DNA of 64,000 nucleotides. It comes from Urbifossiella limnaea (GTDB lineage: Bacteria > Planctomycetota > Planctomycetia > Gemmatales > Gemmataceae). The DNA lies in the NCBI RefSeq assembly GCF_007747215.1, contig NZ_CP036273.1, positions 3,456,322 through 3,520,321 on the forward strand, given 5' to 3'. Numbering within the stretch: position 1 is the first letter of the stretch; every line of letters starts with the position of its first letter. This document shows, one piece after another, positions 53,182 through 61,178 of the stretch. The notes under the pieces were generated by a model, which was given only the letters and a program-made list of their open reading frames with translations, did no database searches and was not told where the DNA came from. The position numbers were made by a program, and so were the translations under genes.

Positions 53182-54711
53182 ATGACGACGCGACTCGCGG
53201 CGGCGCTGCTGGCGCTCGCCGCGCCCTCCACTCTGCGGGCCGCCGACCCGCCGAAGCCGAACATCGTTTACATCCTCGCTGACGACCTCGGCTACGGCGA
53301 CCCCGGGTGCTACAACCCGGCGTCGAAGATTCCGACGCCTCACATCGACCGGCTGGCGAAAGAGGGCGTTCGCTTCACCGACGCGCACTCGCCGTCGGCC
53401 GTGTGTACGCCCACACGCTACGCCCTGCTCACCGGCCGGTATGCTTGGCGGACGCGACTCCAGCGGAACGTCATCGGCCCGTTCTCGCCACCGCTCATCG
53501 ACGCGGGACGGCTCACCGTCGCCGAGTTGTTGCGCCGCCACGGCTACGCCACCGCTTGCGTCGGTAAGTGGCACCTCGGCTGGGGCTGGCCCGCGCCGGT
53601 CGGCGGCGCCCGCGACTTCACCCGCCCCATTCCCGACGGCCCGACCGCCCGCGGCTTCGACCTCTACTTCGGCACCGACGTGCCGAACTACCCGCCGTAC
53701 TGCTTCATCGACAACGACCGCACCGTCGGTATCCCGCGCGAACCGGCGCCCGTCGGCCGCGACTCGTTCAACATCGCCGGCCCGATGGTGCCCGGCTGGA
53801 AGCTCGTGGAGGTGCTGCCGGGGTTGGAGAAGCGCGCGGTCGAAACCATCGAGTCGGCCGCGAAGGGCGGCAAGCCGTTCTTTCTGTACCTGCCGCTCAC
53901 GTCACCGCACTTCCCGGTCGTGCCGACCGACGCCGTTCGCGGCCGGAGCGCGGCTGGCGCCTACGGCGACTTCGTAACGCAGACCGACAATTTCGTCGGC
54001 GCCGTGACGGACGCACTTCAGCGCAGCGGTGCGGCCGCGAACACGCTGGTGATCCTGACGAGTGACAACGGCCCGGAAATCACGGGTGAGGTGAGCCCGG
54101 GGGCGTATGACCGCCTGCGTCAGTTCGGCCACGCGAGTATGGGGGCGCTCCGCGGCGCGAAGCGCGACGCCTGTGAAGGCGGCCACCGCGTCCCGTTCGT
54201 CGCCCGTTGGCCGGGCCGAATCCGCGCCGGCGGCACGTGTGACGAGACCGTCTGCCACGTCGATCTGTTGGCGACCGTGGCCGCCCTGCTCGGCGTGCCG
54301 CTGCCCGCCGACGCCGGCGTGGACAGCGTGAACATCCTCCCCGCGCTACTCGGCGAGCCGCGCCGCGCCCCCCTGCGCGAGGCGACTGTCCACCACAGCG
54401 GGCAGGGGAAGTTCGCCATCCGCCGCGGCGACTGGGTGCTCATCCTCGCGCCGACCGGCGACGACAACGGCAAGCGCGGCGAGCCGCCGTGGTTCCAGGC
54501 CGAGCGCGGGTACACCCCGCACGCCGAGCCGGGCGAGTTGTTCAACCTCGCCACCGACCCGTCGCAGAAGCACAACCGGTACGCGGCCGAGCCGGCGAAG
54601 GTGAACGAACTCGCGGTGCTCATGGCTCGCTACGTGTCAGAAGGCCGGAGTACCCCCGGCCCGCGCCAGCGGAACGACGTGGACATCGTCTGGGACCGGC
54701 GTGGGAGATGA
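53182..54711 (+). CDS. Secreted formylglycine sulfatase (arylsulfatase type)
   Basis: 509 residues with signal peptide (TRLAAALLALAAPSTLRAAD). Metal ligands are in NIVYILADDLGYGDPGCYNP near 30. The formylglycine motif is CTPTRYALLTGRY near 75 with GKWHLGWG near 130. Later TSDNGPEITGE near 293 and KRDACEGGHRVPFVARWPG near 330 fit the S1 arylsulfatase group. It differs from the sulfatase at 48136, so the two probably attack different sulfate linkages of the same glycan. It is the last intact gene of the run; the Sel1 gene follows. Confidence 0.94.
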   Translation: MTTRLAAALLALAAPSTLRAADPPKPNIVYILADDLGYGDPGCYNPASKIPTPHIDRLAKEGVRFTDAHSPSAVCTPTRYALLTGRYAWRTRLQRNVIGPFSPPLIDAGRLTVAELLRRHGYATACVGKWHLGWGWPAPVGGARDFTRPIPDGPTARGFDLYFGTDVPNYPPYCFIDNDRTVGIPREPAPVGRDSFNIAGPMVPGWKLVEVLPGLEKRAVETIESAAKGGKPFFLYLPLTSPHFPVVPTDAVRGRSAAGAYGDFVTQTDNFVGAVTDALQRSGAAANTLVILTSDNGPEITGEVSPGAYDRLRQFGHASMGALRGAKRDACEGGHRVPFVARWPGRIRAGGTCDETVCHVDLLATVAALLGVPLPADAGVDSVNILPALLGEPRRAPLREATVHHSGQGKFAIRRGDWVLILAPTGDDNGKRGEPPWFQAERGYTPHAEPGELFNLATDPSQKHNRYAAEPAKVNELAVLMARYVSEGRSTPGPRQRNDVDIVWDRRGR

Positions 54712-54734
54712 TTCGAGCACGCGGAGCGACGCCG

Positions 54735-55073
54735 ATGAAGCACCTGAGCCTTCTCCTGCGCGTCGGCGCGCTGGCGGTGCGGGCCGACGCCGAGCCACCG
54801 GCCGAGCTGCTCGACCGTGCCACGACGGGCGACATCCGCGCGCAGTTGTCGCTGGCCTACGCTTACCGCGACGGAAAGGGTGTTAGCCGCGACTACGCAG
54901 CGGCCCTGCTCTGGGCCCGACTGGCGGCCGACCGCGGCGACCCAGCCGCGCAGGACTTCGTCGGTTGGATGTTTTTTCAGGGGCTCGGCGTCCGCCACAA
55001 CCCGGAGGTGGCGGCCGGGTACTTCCGCGCTGCGGCCGGTAAGTCGGCGGCCGCCGCTTGGAACCTCGGCTAG
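54735..55073 (+). pseudogene. 5' part of a Sel1-repeat protein gene, interrupted by IS elements
   Basis: 112 codons with a short signal-like N-terminus (MKHLSLLLRVGALAVRADAE). Two Sel1 repeats are complete (AQLSLAYAYRDGKGVSRDYA and AAQDFVGWMFFQGLGVRHNP starts) and a third begins KSAAAAWNLG. The frame stops at TAG 55071-55073, which lies within the CTAG target duplication of the first IS701 copy. The rest of repeat 3 resumes at 58894 in the same frame. Sel1 proteins scaffold protein complexes; this copy is presumably inactive. Confidence 0.85.
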
Positions 55074-55099
55074 TCCTACAGCCGTAGTTGCTACAACAG

Positions 55100-55124
55100 C
55101 CCTCGCCAGGACTTGTGGCGAGGG
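55100..55124 (+). promoter_or_regulatory. Hairpin covering the transposase ribosome-binding site (IS701 copy 1)
   Basis: CCCTCGCC and GGCGAGGG form an 8-bp stem with a 9-base loop, ending six bases before the ATG at 55131. The 3' arm contains the only purine-rich ribosome-binding candidate (GAGGG), so transcripts reading in from outside would have it paired. The same hairpin is at 56498-56522 in copy 2. Confidence 0.55.
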
Positions 55125-55130
55125 TGGGCG

Positions 55131-56449
55131 ATGTCAGGACGACCGACGGCGGCCCAGGTGCGGGCCTGGGCGGACGAGGTGACGGCGGTCGGCGACCGGA
55201 TCGGCCGGCACTTCGCCCGGTCCGAGCCCCGCGCCCGGGCCGTCGGGTACATCCGCGGGCTGCTGGGCGACGCCGACCGGAAGAACGGGTGGCAACTCGC
55301 CGAGGCGCTCGGCGACCCGACCCCGGACGGGGTCCAGCACCTGCTCGCCCGGGCCGACTGGGACGCCGACGCCGTCCGCGACGACCTCATGGGGTACGTC
55401 CACGAGCACCTCGGCGACCCGGCCGCGGTTCTGGTCGTGGACGAGACCGGGTTCCTGAAGAAGGGGACCAAGTCGTGCGGGGTGGCCCGCCAGTACACCG
55501 GCACCGCCGGGCGGATCGAGAACGCCCAGGTCGGGGTCTTCCTGGCGTACGCGGGGCCGAAGGGGCACGCCCTGATCGACCGGGCGTTGTACCTGCCGAA
55601 GGAGTGGACGGACGACCGGCCGCGGTGTGACGCGGCCGGGGTGCCGGCGGCCGTCGGGTTCGCCACCAAGCCGCGGCTGGCCGAGCGGATGCTGGCGCGG
55701 GCGTGGGCGCGGGGGGTGACGGCCGGGTGGGTGACGGGGGACACGGTGTACGGGCACGACGGGGCGTTCCGCCGGTTCCTGGAGGGGCACCGGCAGGCGT
55801 ACCTGCTGGCGGTCCCGGCCAACCAGCCGCTGTTCGACGGGGAGCAGCGCTCGACCGTGAAGGCCGTCGCCGAGGGGTTCCCGGTTGCCGCGTGGGAGCA
55901 GGCCAGTGCGGGGGACGGGTCGAAGGGGCCGCGGGAGTACGACTGGGCGGTCCGGGCGTTCGGCCCGGTGGACGAGCGGGGGTGGCAGTTGTGGCTGGTG
56001 GTCCGGCGGCACCGGGACCGGCCGGACGAGCGGGCCTACTACTTCGCCCGCGGGCCGGCGGCGACGGCCCCGGCCGAGCTCGTCCGCGTGGCGGGGAGCC
56101 GGTGGCGGGTGGAGGAGTGCCTGGAACTGGCGAAGGGCGACTGCGGCCTCGACGAGTACGAGGTGCGGTCGTGGGTCGGGTGGCACCGACACGTCACCCT
56201 GAGCCTGCTCGCCCTGGCGGTGGTGGCGGCGATCCGGGTGGCGGCCGGGCCGTCGGGTCGGCCGAAAAAGGGGGCGCGGGGCTGGTCCGGGTGAGCGTCC
56301 CGGAGGTGCGGAGGCTGCTGCTCCGACTCGTGTGGGCGGTGGTGCCGGACGCCGAGAAGGTGTTGGCCTGGTCAGCGTGGCGGCGGGCGCACCAGCACCG
56401 CGCCCGCTGCTACCACTACCGGAAGCGGGGGGCCAAGCCGCCCGACTGA
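55131..56449 (+). CDS. IS701-family transposase, copy 1 (probably -1 frameshifted)
   Basis: The zero frame runs from ATG 55131 (MSGRPTAAQVRAW) to TGA at 56294. DDE motifs are visible: VLVVDETGFLKKG near 103, VTGDTVYGHDGAF near 204 and WRVEECLELAKGDCGLDEYE near 327-346. Typical family members extend about 50 residues further, and that tail (VSVPEVRRLLLRLVW to RKRGAKPPD) is present in the -1 frame ending at 56449. The crossing point is likely GAAAAAG at 56264-56270. Whether it is programmed slippage or a fixed defect is unknown. A start at 55113 is also open. Confidence 0.85.
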
Positions 56450-56471
56450 CCAACTACGGCTGTAGGACTAG

Positions 56472-57865
56472 TCCTACAGCCGTAGTTGCTACAACAGCCC
56501 TCGCCAGGACTTGTGGCGAGGGTGGGCGATGTCAGGACGACCGACGGCGGCCCAGGTGCGGGCCTGGGCGGACGAGGTGACGGCGGTCGGCGACCGGATC
56601 GGCCGGCACTTCGCCCGGTCCGAGCCCCGCGCCCGGGCCGTCGGGTACATCCGCGGGCTGCTGGGCGACGCCGACCGGAAGAACGGGTGGCAACTCGCCG
56701 AGGCGCTCGGCGACCCGACCCCGGACGGGGTCCAGCACCTGCTCGCCCGGGCCGACTGGGACGCCGACGCCGTCCGCGACGACCTCATGGGGTACGTCCA
56801 CGAGCACCTCGGCGACCCGGCCGCGGTTCTGGTCGTGGACGAGACCGGGTTCCTGAAGAAGGGGACCAAGTCGTGCGGGGTGGCCCGCCAGTACACCGGC
56901 ACCGCCGGGCGGATCGAGAACGCCCAGGTCGGGGTCTTCCTGGCGTACGCGGGGCCGAAGGGGCACGCCCTGATCGACCGGGCGTTGTACCTGCCGAAGG
57001 AGTGGACGGACGACCGGCCGCGGTGTGACGCGGCCGGGGTGCCGGCGGCCGTCGGGTTCGCCACCAAGCCGCGGCTGGCCGAGCGGATGCTGGCGCGGGC
57101 GTGGGCGCGGGGGGTGACGGCCGGGTGGGTGACGGGGGACACGGTGTACGGGCACGACGGGGCGTTCCGCCGGTTCCTGGAGGGGCACCGGCAGGCGTAC
57201 CTGCTGGCGGTCCCGGCCAACCAGCCGCTGTTCGACGGGGAGCAGCGCTCGACCGTGAAGGCCGTCGCCGAGGGGTTCCCGGTTGCCGCGTGGGAGCGGG
57301 CCAGTGCGGGGGACGGGTCGAAGGGGCCGCGGGAGTACGACTGGGCGGTCCGGGCGTTCGGCCCGGTGGACGAGCGGGGGTGGCAGTTGTGGCTGGTGGT
57401 CCGGCGGCACCGGGACCGGCCGGACGAGCGGGCCTACTACTTCGCCCGCGGGCCGGCGGCGACGGCCCCGGCCGAGCTCGTCCGCGTGGCGGGGAGCCGG
57501 TGGCGGGTGGAGGAGTGCCTGGAACTGGCGAAGGGCGACTGCGGCCTCGACGAGTACGAGGTGCGGTCGTGGGTCGGGTGGCACCGACACGTCACCCTGA
57601 GCCTGCTCGCCCTGGCGGTGGTGGCGGCGATCCGGGTGGCGGCCGGGCCGTCGGGTCGGCCGAAAAAGGGGGCGCGGGGCTGGTCCGGGTGAGCGTCCCG
57701 GAGGTGCGGAGGCTGCTGCTCCGACTCGTGTGGGCGGTGGTGCCGGACGCCGAGAAGGTGTTGGCCTGGTCAGCGTGGCGGCGGGCGCACCAGCACCGCG
57801 CCCGCTGCTACCACTACCGGAAGCGGGGGGCCAAGCCGCCCGACTGACCAACTACGGCTGTAGGA
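56472..57865 (+). mobile_element. IS701-family insertion sequence, copy 2 (tandem)
   Basis: 1394 bp, same orientation as copy 1, separated from it by one CTAG and followed by CTAG at 57866-57869. The one difference found from copy 1 is A at 55900 versus G at 57298. The second CTAG is split by the IS630 insertion. Confidence 0.93.
56529..57847 (+). CDS. IS701-family transposase, copy 2 (probably -1 frameshifted)
   Basis: Same protein as copy 1 except Gln to Arg (WEQASAGDG becomes WERASAGDG). The zero frame stops at 57692; the C-terminal tail continues in the -1 frame to 57847 after GAAAAAG at 57662-57668. Because both copies share the frame break, it predates their duplication. The RBS-occluding hairpin at 56498-56522 is also conserved. 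DDE residues are intact, so the copy could be active if frameshifting occurs. Confidence 0.85.
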
Positions 57866-57868
57866 CTA

Positions 57869-58890
57869 GAGCAGTTCCAGTTTCAGTCTGGCGGGTATCC
57901 GGCGTGAGCGAAGTAGTTCCGGGCGTCGGTCGGGGTGATCCAGTCGAGGCTCTGCCCGAACGCATCCTCCACCTCGGGTACCGTCCGCAGTTCCCGCCGC
58001 CGGAGTTCGTTCTTGACCTTCGAGAACACCTGCTCGATCGGGTTCCGGTCCGGGCTGTACGCCGGCAGGTACACCAGTCCGGCGTCCCGCCCGCGGATCG
58101 CCTCGGCCACCCCGGCCACCTTGTGCGTCGCCAGGTTGTCCATCACCACCACGTCCCCGGGCCGCAACCGCGGGGCCAACTCCTGCCGGACGTACGCGCG
58201 GAACAGGTCGCCGTTGAGCGCCCCGTCGATGACCAGCGGGGCGAACAGCCCGTCGAGCCGGAACGCCGCCAGGAAGGTGGTCGTCTTCCAGTGCCCGAAC
58301 GGGACCACCCCGGGCACCCGCTCGGCCGTCGGCCCCCACCCGTAGAGGCGGGTCATCTTGGTCGTCCCGAACGTCTCGTCGAGGAAGACGAGCCGGCGGG
58401 GGTCGAGGCCGGCGGCGGCGACCGCCCACTCGGCCCGGGCGGTGACGACATCGGGCCGGTCCCGCTCGGCCGCCCGGACCGACTTTTTTTGAGCGACAGG
58501 CCGAGCGCCCGGAGGGCGTTCCAGAGGTTGGCGATCGAGGTCGTCAGCCCGAGGTCGCGGCGGAGGTCGGCCAGGGTGGTGCCCGGCTTCTCCCGGACCC
58601 GGGCGCGGATCCGGTCGCCCTCCCGGTCGGCGAGTGACCGCCGGTGGTTGGCCTTGGACTTCGGGGCGAGGGGCTCCCCCGCCCGGTGCAGGGCCTTGAT
58701 CGACCGGACCCAGGACGGGCTGACCCCGAGCGCCTCGACCACCTCGGCCGTGGAGGCGCCCTCCTCGGTGAGTTGGACGACGCGGAGTCGGTACTCGACG
58801 GGCAGGGTCTTCATCGGCGACGCCCTCCTGGGTCGCCGCCGAGGGTACGCGACCCAAGAGCTCAGCGCCAGACTGAAACTGGAACTGCTC
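57869..58890 (-). mobile_element. IS630-family insertion sequence
   Basis: 1022 bp with near-perfect 24-bp terminal inverted repeats (GAGCAGTTCCAGTTTCAGTC and complement) flanked by TA on each side (57867-57868, 58891-58892). TA duplication is the Tc1/IS630 rule. It lies inside the CTAG duplication of IS701 copy 2, so it arrived later. Confidence 0.93.
57883..58814 (-). CDS. IS630-family transposase in two overlapping frames
   Basis: The first frame starts at 58814 (MKTLPVEYRLRVVQLTEEGA) and encodes a helix-turn-helix part (VVEALGVSPSWVRSIK). It runs through an A7 tract (58484-58490 on the complement), where a -1 shift enters the second frame holding the DDE domain: LVFLDETFGTTKMTRLYGW, VVMDNLATHKV and DRNPIEQVFSKVKN, ending at 57883. 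The fused protein is about 310 residues, normal for the family. A-tract slippage is the usual expression mode in such IS630 elements, so this copy may be functional. Confidence 0.85.
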
Positions 58891-58893
58891 TAG

Positions 58894-59136
58894 TGCTACG
58901 CCGCCACCCAGGGCGTCGATCACGACATCCCCAAAGCCCTCGACTGTTGGAAGCAGGCCGCCGCGATGGGCCACGGCCGGTCGGCCGCGGTCGCCGTTAT
59001 GGTGTACCTCGCCGGTGACGGCGTTCGCGCCGACCCGAAGGCGGCGCAGGTACTGGCCGAACGCGCGGCCGAGTTGGACGACCCGTCCGGCCTCATCTTG
59101 ATGGGCGAGATGCATTTTCGAGCCGGCGAACTCGAC
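58894..59136 (+). pseudogene. 3' part of the Sel1-repeat gene
   Basis: Continues the frame of 54735-55073: CYAATQGVDHDIPKALDCWK completes repeat 3, then repeat 4 (GRSAAVAVMVYLAGDGVRAD) and the start of repeat 5 (PSGLILMGEMHFRAGELD). It ends where the IS21 left end begins at about 59137, so the native C-terminus is lost from this window. No further Sel1 sequence was found downstream. Confidence 0.8.
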
Positions 59137-59483
59137 TGTAAACGCCGACCGAGAAGTGCAGCGCCTGTCGGCGGCCGGGCCGCCGATCGAGAAGTGTAGC
59201 GCTCCTGTTCAGCCTCCGCCCTACGGTGGGGATCACGCCCGTGGTTCACCCCCGAACGGCTGGAGGCAGGAGTGCTCAAGAACATGGAGATCTGGGTCGA
59301 GATTCGCCGCCGGGTACTGACCGGCGAGATCAGCAAGCGGCAGGCGTGCGTCGAGTACGAGATCCACTGGCAGACGCTCAAGAAGATCCTGGCCCACGAG
59401 GAGCCGCCGGGGTTTCAAGGCAAGGCCGCGCGGGCGAAGCCCGAGCTCGGGCCGTTCCTGCCGATCATCCACCAGATCCTAGT
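59137..59483 (+). mobile_element. IS21-family left end with truncated istA
   Basis: The start TGTAAACGCC and two 19-base repeats, CGACCGAGAAGTGCAGCGC at 59146-59164 and CGATCGAGAAGTGTAGCGC at 59184-59202, are the multiple terminal repeats typical of IS21 ends. An istA gene begins 70 bases later and is cut at about 59483. The rest of the element is absent. Confidence 0.75.
59272..59483 (+). pseudogene. IstA (IS21 transposase) N-terminal fragment
   Basis: From a GTG start with GGAGGCAGGA upstream. The text MLKNMEIWVEIRRRV, ISKRQACVEYEIHWQTLKKI and GPFLPIIHQIL matches the IstA helix-turn-helix N-terminus. After IHQIL the homology stops; the frame runs on to 59535 in foreign sequence. The catalytic domain and istB are missing. 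Confidence 0.8.
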
Positions 59484-59785
59484 GCCGGATCAGGTCGCTG
59501 GCTTTGCCAACAGCGGATGGGGCTTGCACCCGTAGTAGTCGCACGCCCGCTGCCGAACCTCGTCCGCCGTCAACCTCCGATCCGGCTCGACGATGGCCCG
59601 CTTGCCGTGGACCCACTTCGGCTCGATCGGGTTGAGCCACGGGCCCTTGACCGGCAGCCGGCAGACCCGGATCCGACACCCGGTCTTGCTCCGCCGCACC
59701 CGCCGGTTGTGTCGCTCGACCCACCCCCGCACCCGCTTGCTGACGTGCCACGCGGCGTTGTCCCAGACGAGGACGAACACTTCTT
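59484..59785 (-). pseudogene. C-terminal fragment of an IS630-family transposase
   Basis: Minus-strand text VFVLVWDNAAWHVSKRVRGW and GPWLNPIEPKWVHGKRAIVE is the DDE_3 domain second Asp and Glu region. The gene stops at 59490. The 5' half is missing: at 59785 the IS3 left end starts. The right edge abuts istA at a TA (59485-59486), consistent with insertion of the original IS630 into the IS21 element. Confidence 0.8.
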
Positions 59786-59852
59786 TGAAGTTCCCCACTG
59801 ATCGTGGACAGCGGGAAAGCGGTGTAAGCTCTCATCACGAGGAGACACACCG

Positions 59853-60143
59853 ATGGCCGGTTCCCGCAAGGTCTACACGCCGGAGTTCCAGCTCCAGGCC
59901 GTGAGGATGATCACCGAGCAGAAGCTGTCCGTGGCCGAGGTCGCCCGCCGCCTCGGGGTCACCGAGAACCGGCTCCACGACTGGAAGAAGGCGGTCCTCC
60001 AGAAGGGGGCCGACGCCTTCCCGGGGTCGGGACACCTCACCCCCGTCGAGGAGGAACTCCGCCGCCTCCGGGCCGATGTCAAGCGACTGGAGATGGAGCG
60101 CGACATCCTAAAAAAGCCACGGCGTTCTTCGTCACCCAGATGA
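59853..60143 (+). CDS. IS3-family OrfA, frameshifted near its end
   Basis: 96 residues: helix-turn-helix (YTPEFQLQAVRMITEQKLSV; VARRLGVTENRLHDWKK) and a leucine-zipper-like segment (VEEELRRLRADVKRLEMERD). The signal A AAA AAG is at 60110-60116. Normal family members read DILKKA(T/A)AFF after it; here the zero frame reads PRRSSSPR, while ATAFFVTQMK is in the -1 frame. One G appears to be missing after the A6G run (compare AAAAAAGGCC at 63666-63675). The defect would block the OrfAB fusion. Confidence 0.85.
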   Translation: MAGSRKVYTPEFQLQAVRMITEQKLSVAEVARRLGVTENRLHDWKKAVLQKGADAFPGSGHLTPVEEELRRLRADVKRLEMERDILKKPRRSSSPR

Positions 60144-60144
60144 A

Positions 60145-60880
60145 GTGACCTTCGCCTGGATCGAGGAACGCCGCGAGCAGTGGCCGGTCGCGGTGCAGTG
60201 CCGCGTCCTGGGGGTGTCCCGCTCGGGCTTCTACGCCTGGCGGTCGCGGGAGCCGAGTGCCGCCGAGAAGAAGCGCGCGGAGCTGGCCGAGCAGGTCGCG
60301 GCCATCCACGCCGAGGTGAAGGGCCGGTACGGCAGCCCGCGGGTCCATGCCGAGCTGGTCGCGCGAGGTACGCCGTGCTGCGTGAACACGGTCGCCCGGG
60401 TCATGCGCGAGGCCGGGATCGCCGCGAAGACGAAGCGGCAGTTCCGCCAGACGACGGACTCCAACCACGCGCTGCCGGTGGCCGGGAACGTGTTGGACCG
60501 GGCGTTCGACCCGGACGAGCCGAACGCCGCGTGGGTCGCGGACGTGACGTACATCCCGACCCGGGAGGGGTGGTTGTACCTGGCCGTGGTCGAGGACTTG
60601 TTCAGCCGCGCGGTGGTCGGCTGGTCGATGGACGCGACGATGACCAGCCGGTTGGTCGTGGACGCGCTGGAGATGGCGGTGGCCGACCGTCTCCCGGGGT
60701 CTTCGGTCTCGGCCCCGGTGGCCCACTCGGACCGCGGCAGTCAGTACGCCAGCGAGCACTACCGGCGTCGGCTCTCGGAGGGGCGGATCACGTGCAGCAT
60801 GAGCCGGCGGGGGAACTGCTGGGACAACGCGCCGATGGAGAGCTTCTTCGCGAGCGTGAAGACGGAGCGGACAACGACCG
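60145..60880 (+). pseudogene. IS3-family OrfB (DDE transposase), C-terminally truncated
   Basis: From GTG at 60145 (VTFAWIEERREQWPVAVQCR). The DDE/rve core is present: AWVADVTYIPTREGWLYLAV (first Asp), APVAHSDRGSQYASEHY (second Asp) and RGNCWDNAPMESFFASVKTE (Glu). After KTER the usual end (YxNxxRxHSALGYxSP) is missing; the frame runs to 61038 in unrelated sequence. The element cannot make an intact transposase. Confidence 0.82.
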
Positions 60881-61034
60881 GCGCTCGACACACCCGTTGT
60901 CAGGCCGGATACAACAGCGGTGATCGCGTGCCCGTGGGCCTTGCTCGAGTTGGCCCGCTTCTGCCAGGAGTACCGCGCCCGCACCGGAGGAGCCGCACCA
61001 TGTTCGACCGCCCCGCCCCCACACCCCCCCGCGC

Positions 61035-61178
61035 TTGACGCCCCCGTCACCAGCCGAGCCCCGGTGGCAGGATCTGCCGACCCACCAGCAGGAGGAGTTG
61101 CTCCGGCACCTCGGCCGGATGCTCGCCGAGCGGATCGCCGTCGCCGACTCGCCCCAGGAGGGGACGCATGAGCGGCGG
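61035..61178 (+). CDS. Possible small ORF ahead of the serine recombinase
   Basis: In this frame the text PRWQDLPTHQQEELLRHLGR then MLAERIAVADSPQEG reads like a real small helical protein. Its TAA at 61176-61178 overlaps the recombinase ATG at 61168, suggesting coupling. The only start is a weak TTG (61035). An ATG at 61000 lies in another frame and would join it if a C7 run at 61024-61030 had one more C. It may be a decayed partner gene. Confidence 0.35.

Larger units (their letters stand above)
55074..56467 (+). mobile_element. IS701-family insertion sequence, copy 1
   Basis: 1394 bp, bounded by 17-bp perfect inverted repeats (TCCTACAGCCGTAGTTG and its complement) and flanked on both sides by CTAG (55070-55073 and 56468-56471). 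A 4-bp YTAR duplication is the IS701-family hallmark. It carries one transposase gene with a frameshifted 3' end. Confidence 0.93.
59786..60880 (+). mobile_element. IS3-family insertion sequence, 3'-truncated
   Basis: Begins TGAAGTTCCCCACTG, aligning with the left end of the second IS3 at 63346. It carries orfA and most of orfB. Family homology ends shortly after the third catalytic residue (near 60880), so the right end is missing. The distal boundary is approximate. Confidence 0.75.

Noticed and set aside
55074-57865. Composite transposon formed by two IS701 copies
   Set aside because: Only four bases lie between the copies, so there is no cargo. Tandem insertion explains the arrangement.
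59146-59202. Start of a CRISPR array
   Set aside because: Only two imperfect 19-base repeats 38 bases apart, placed at an IS21 end where such terminal repeats are expected.
60920-61171. An 83-codon frame before the recombinase
   Set aside because: Its first ~27 residues look protein-like, but the rest is Pro/Ala/Arg noise and overlaps the better small frame ending at 61178.
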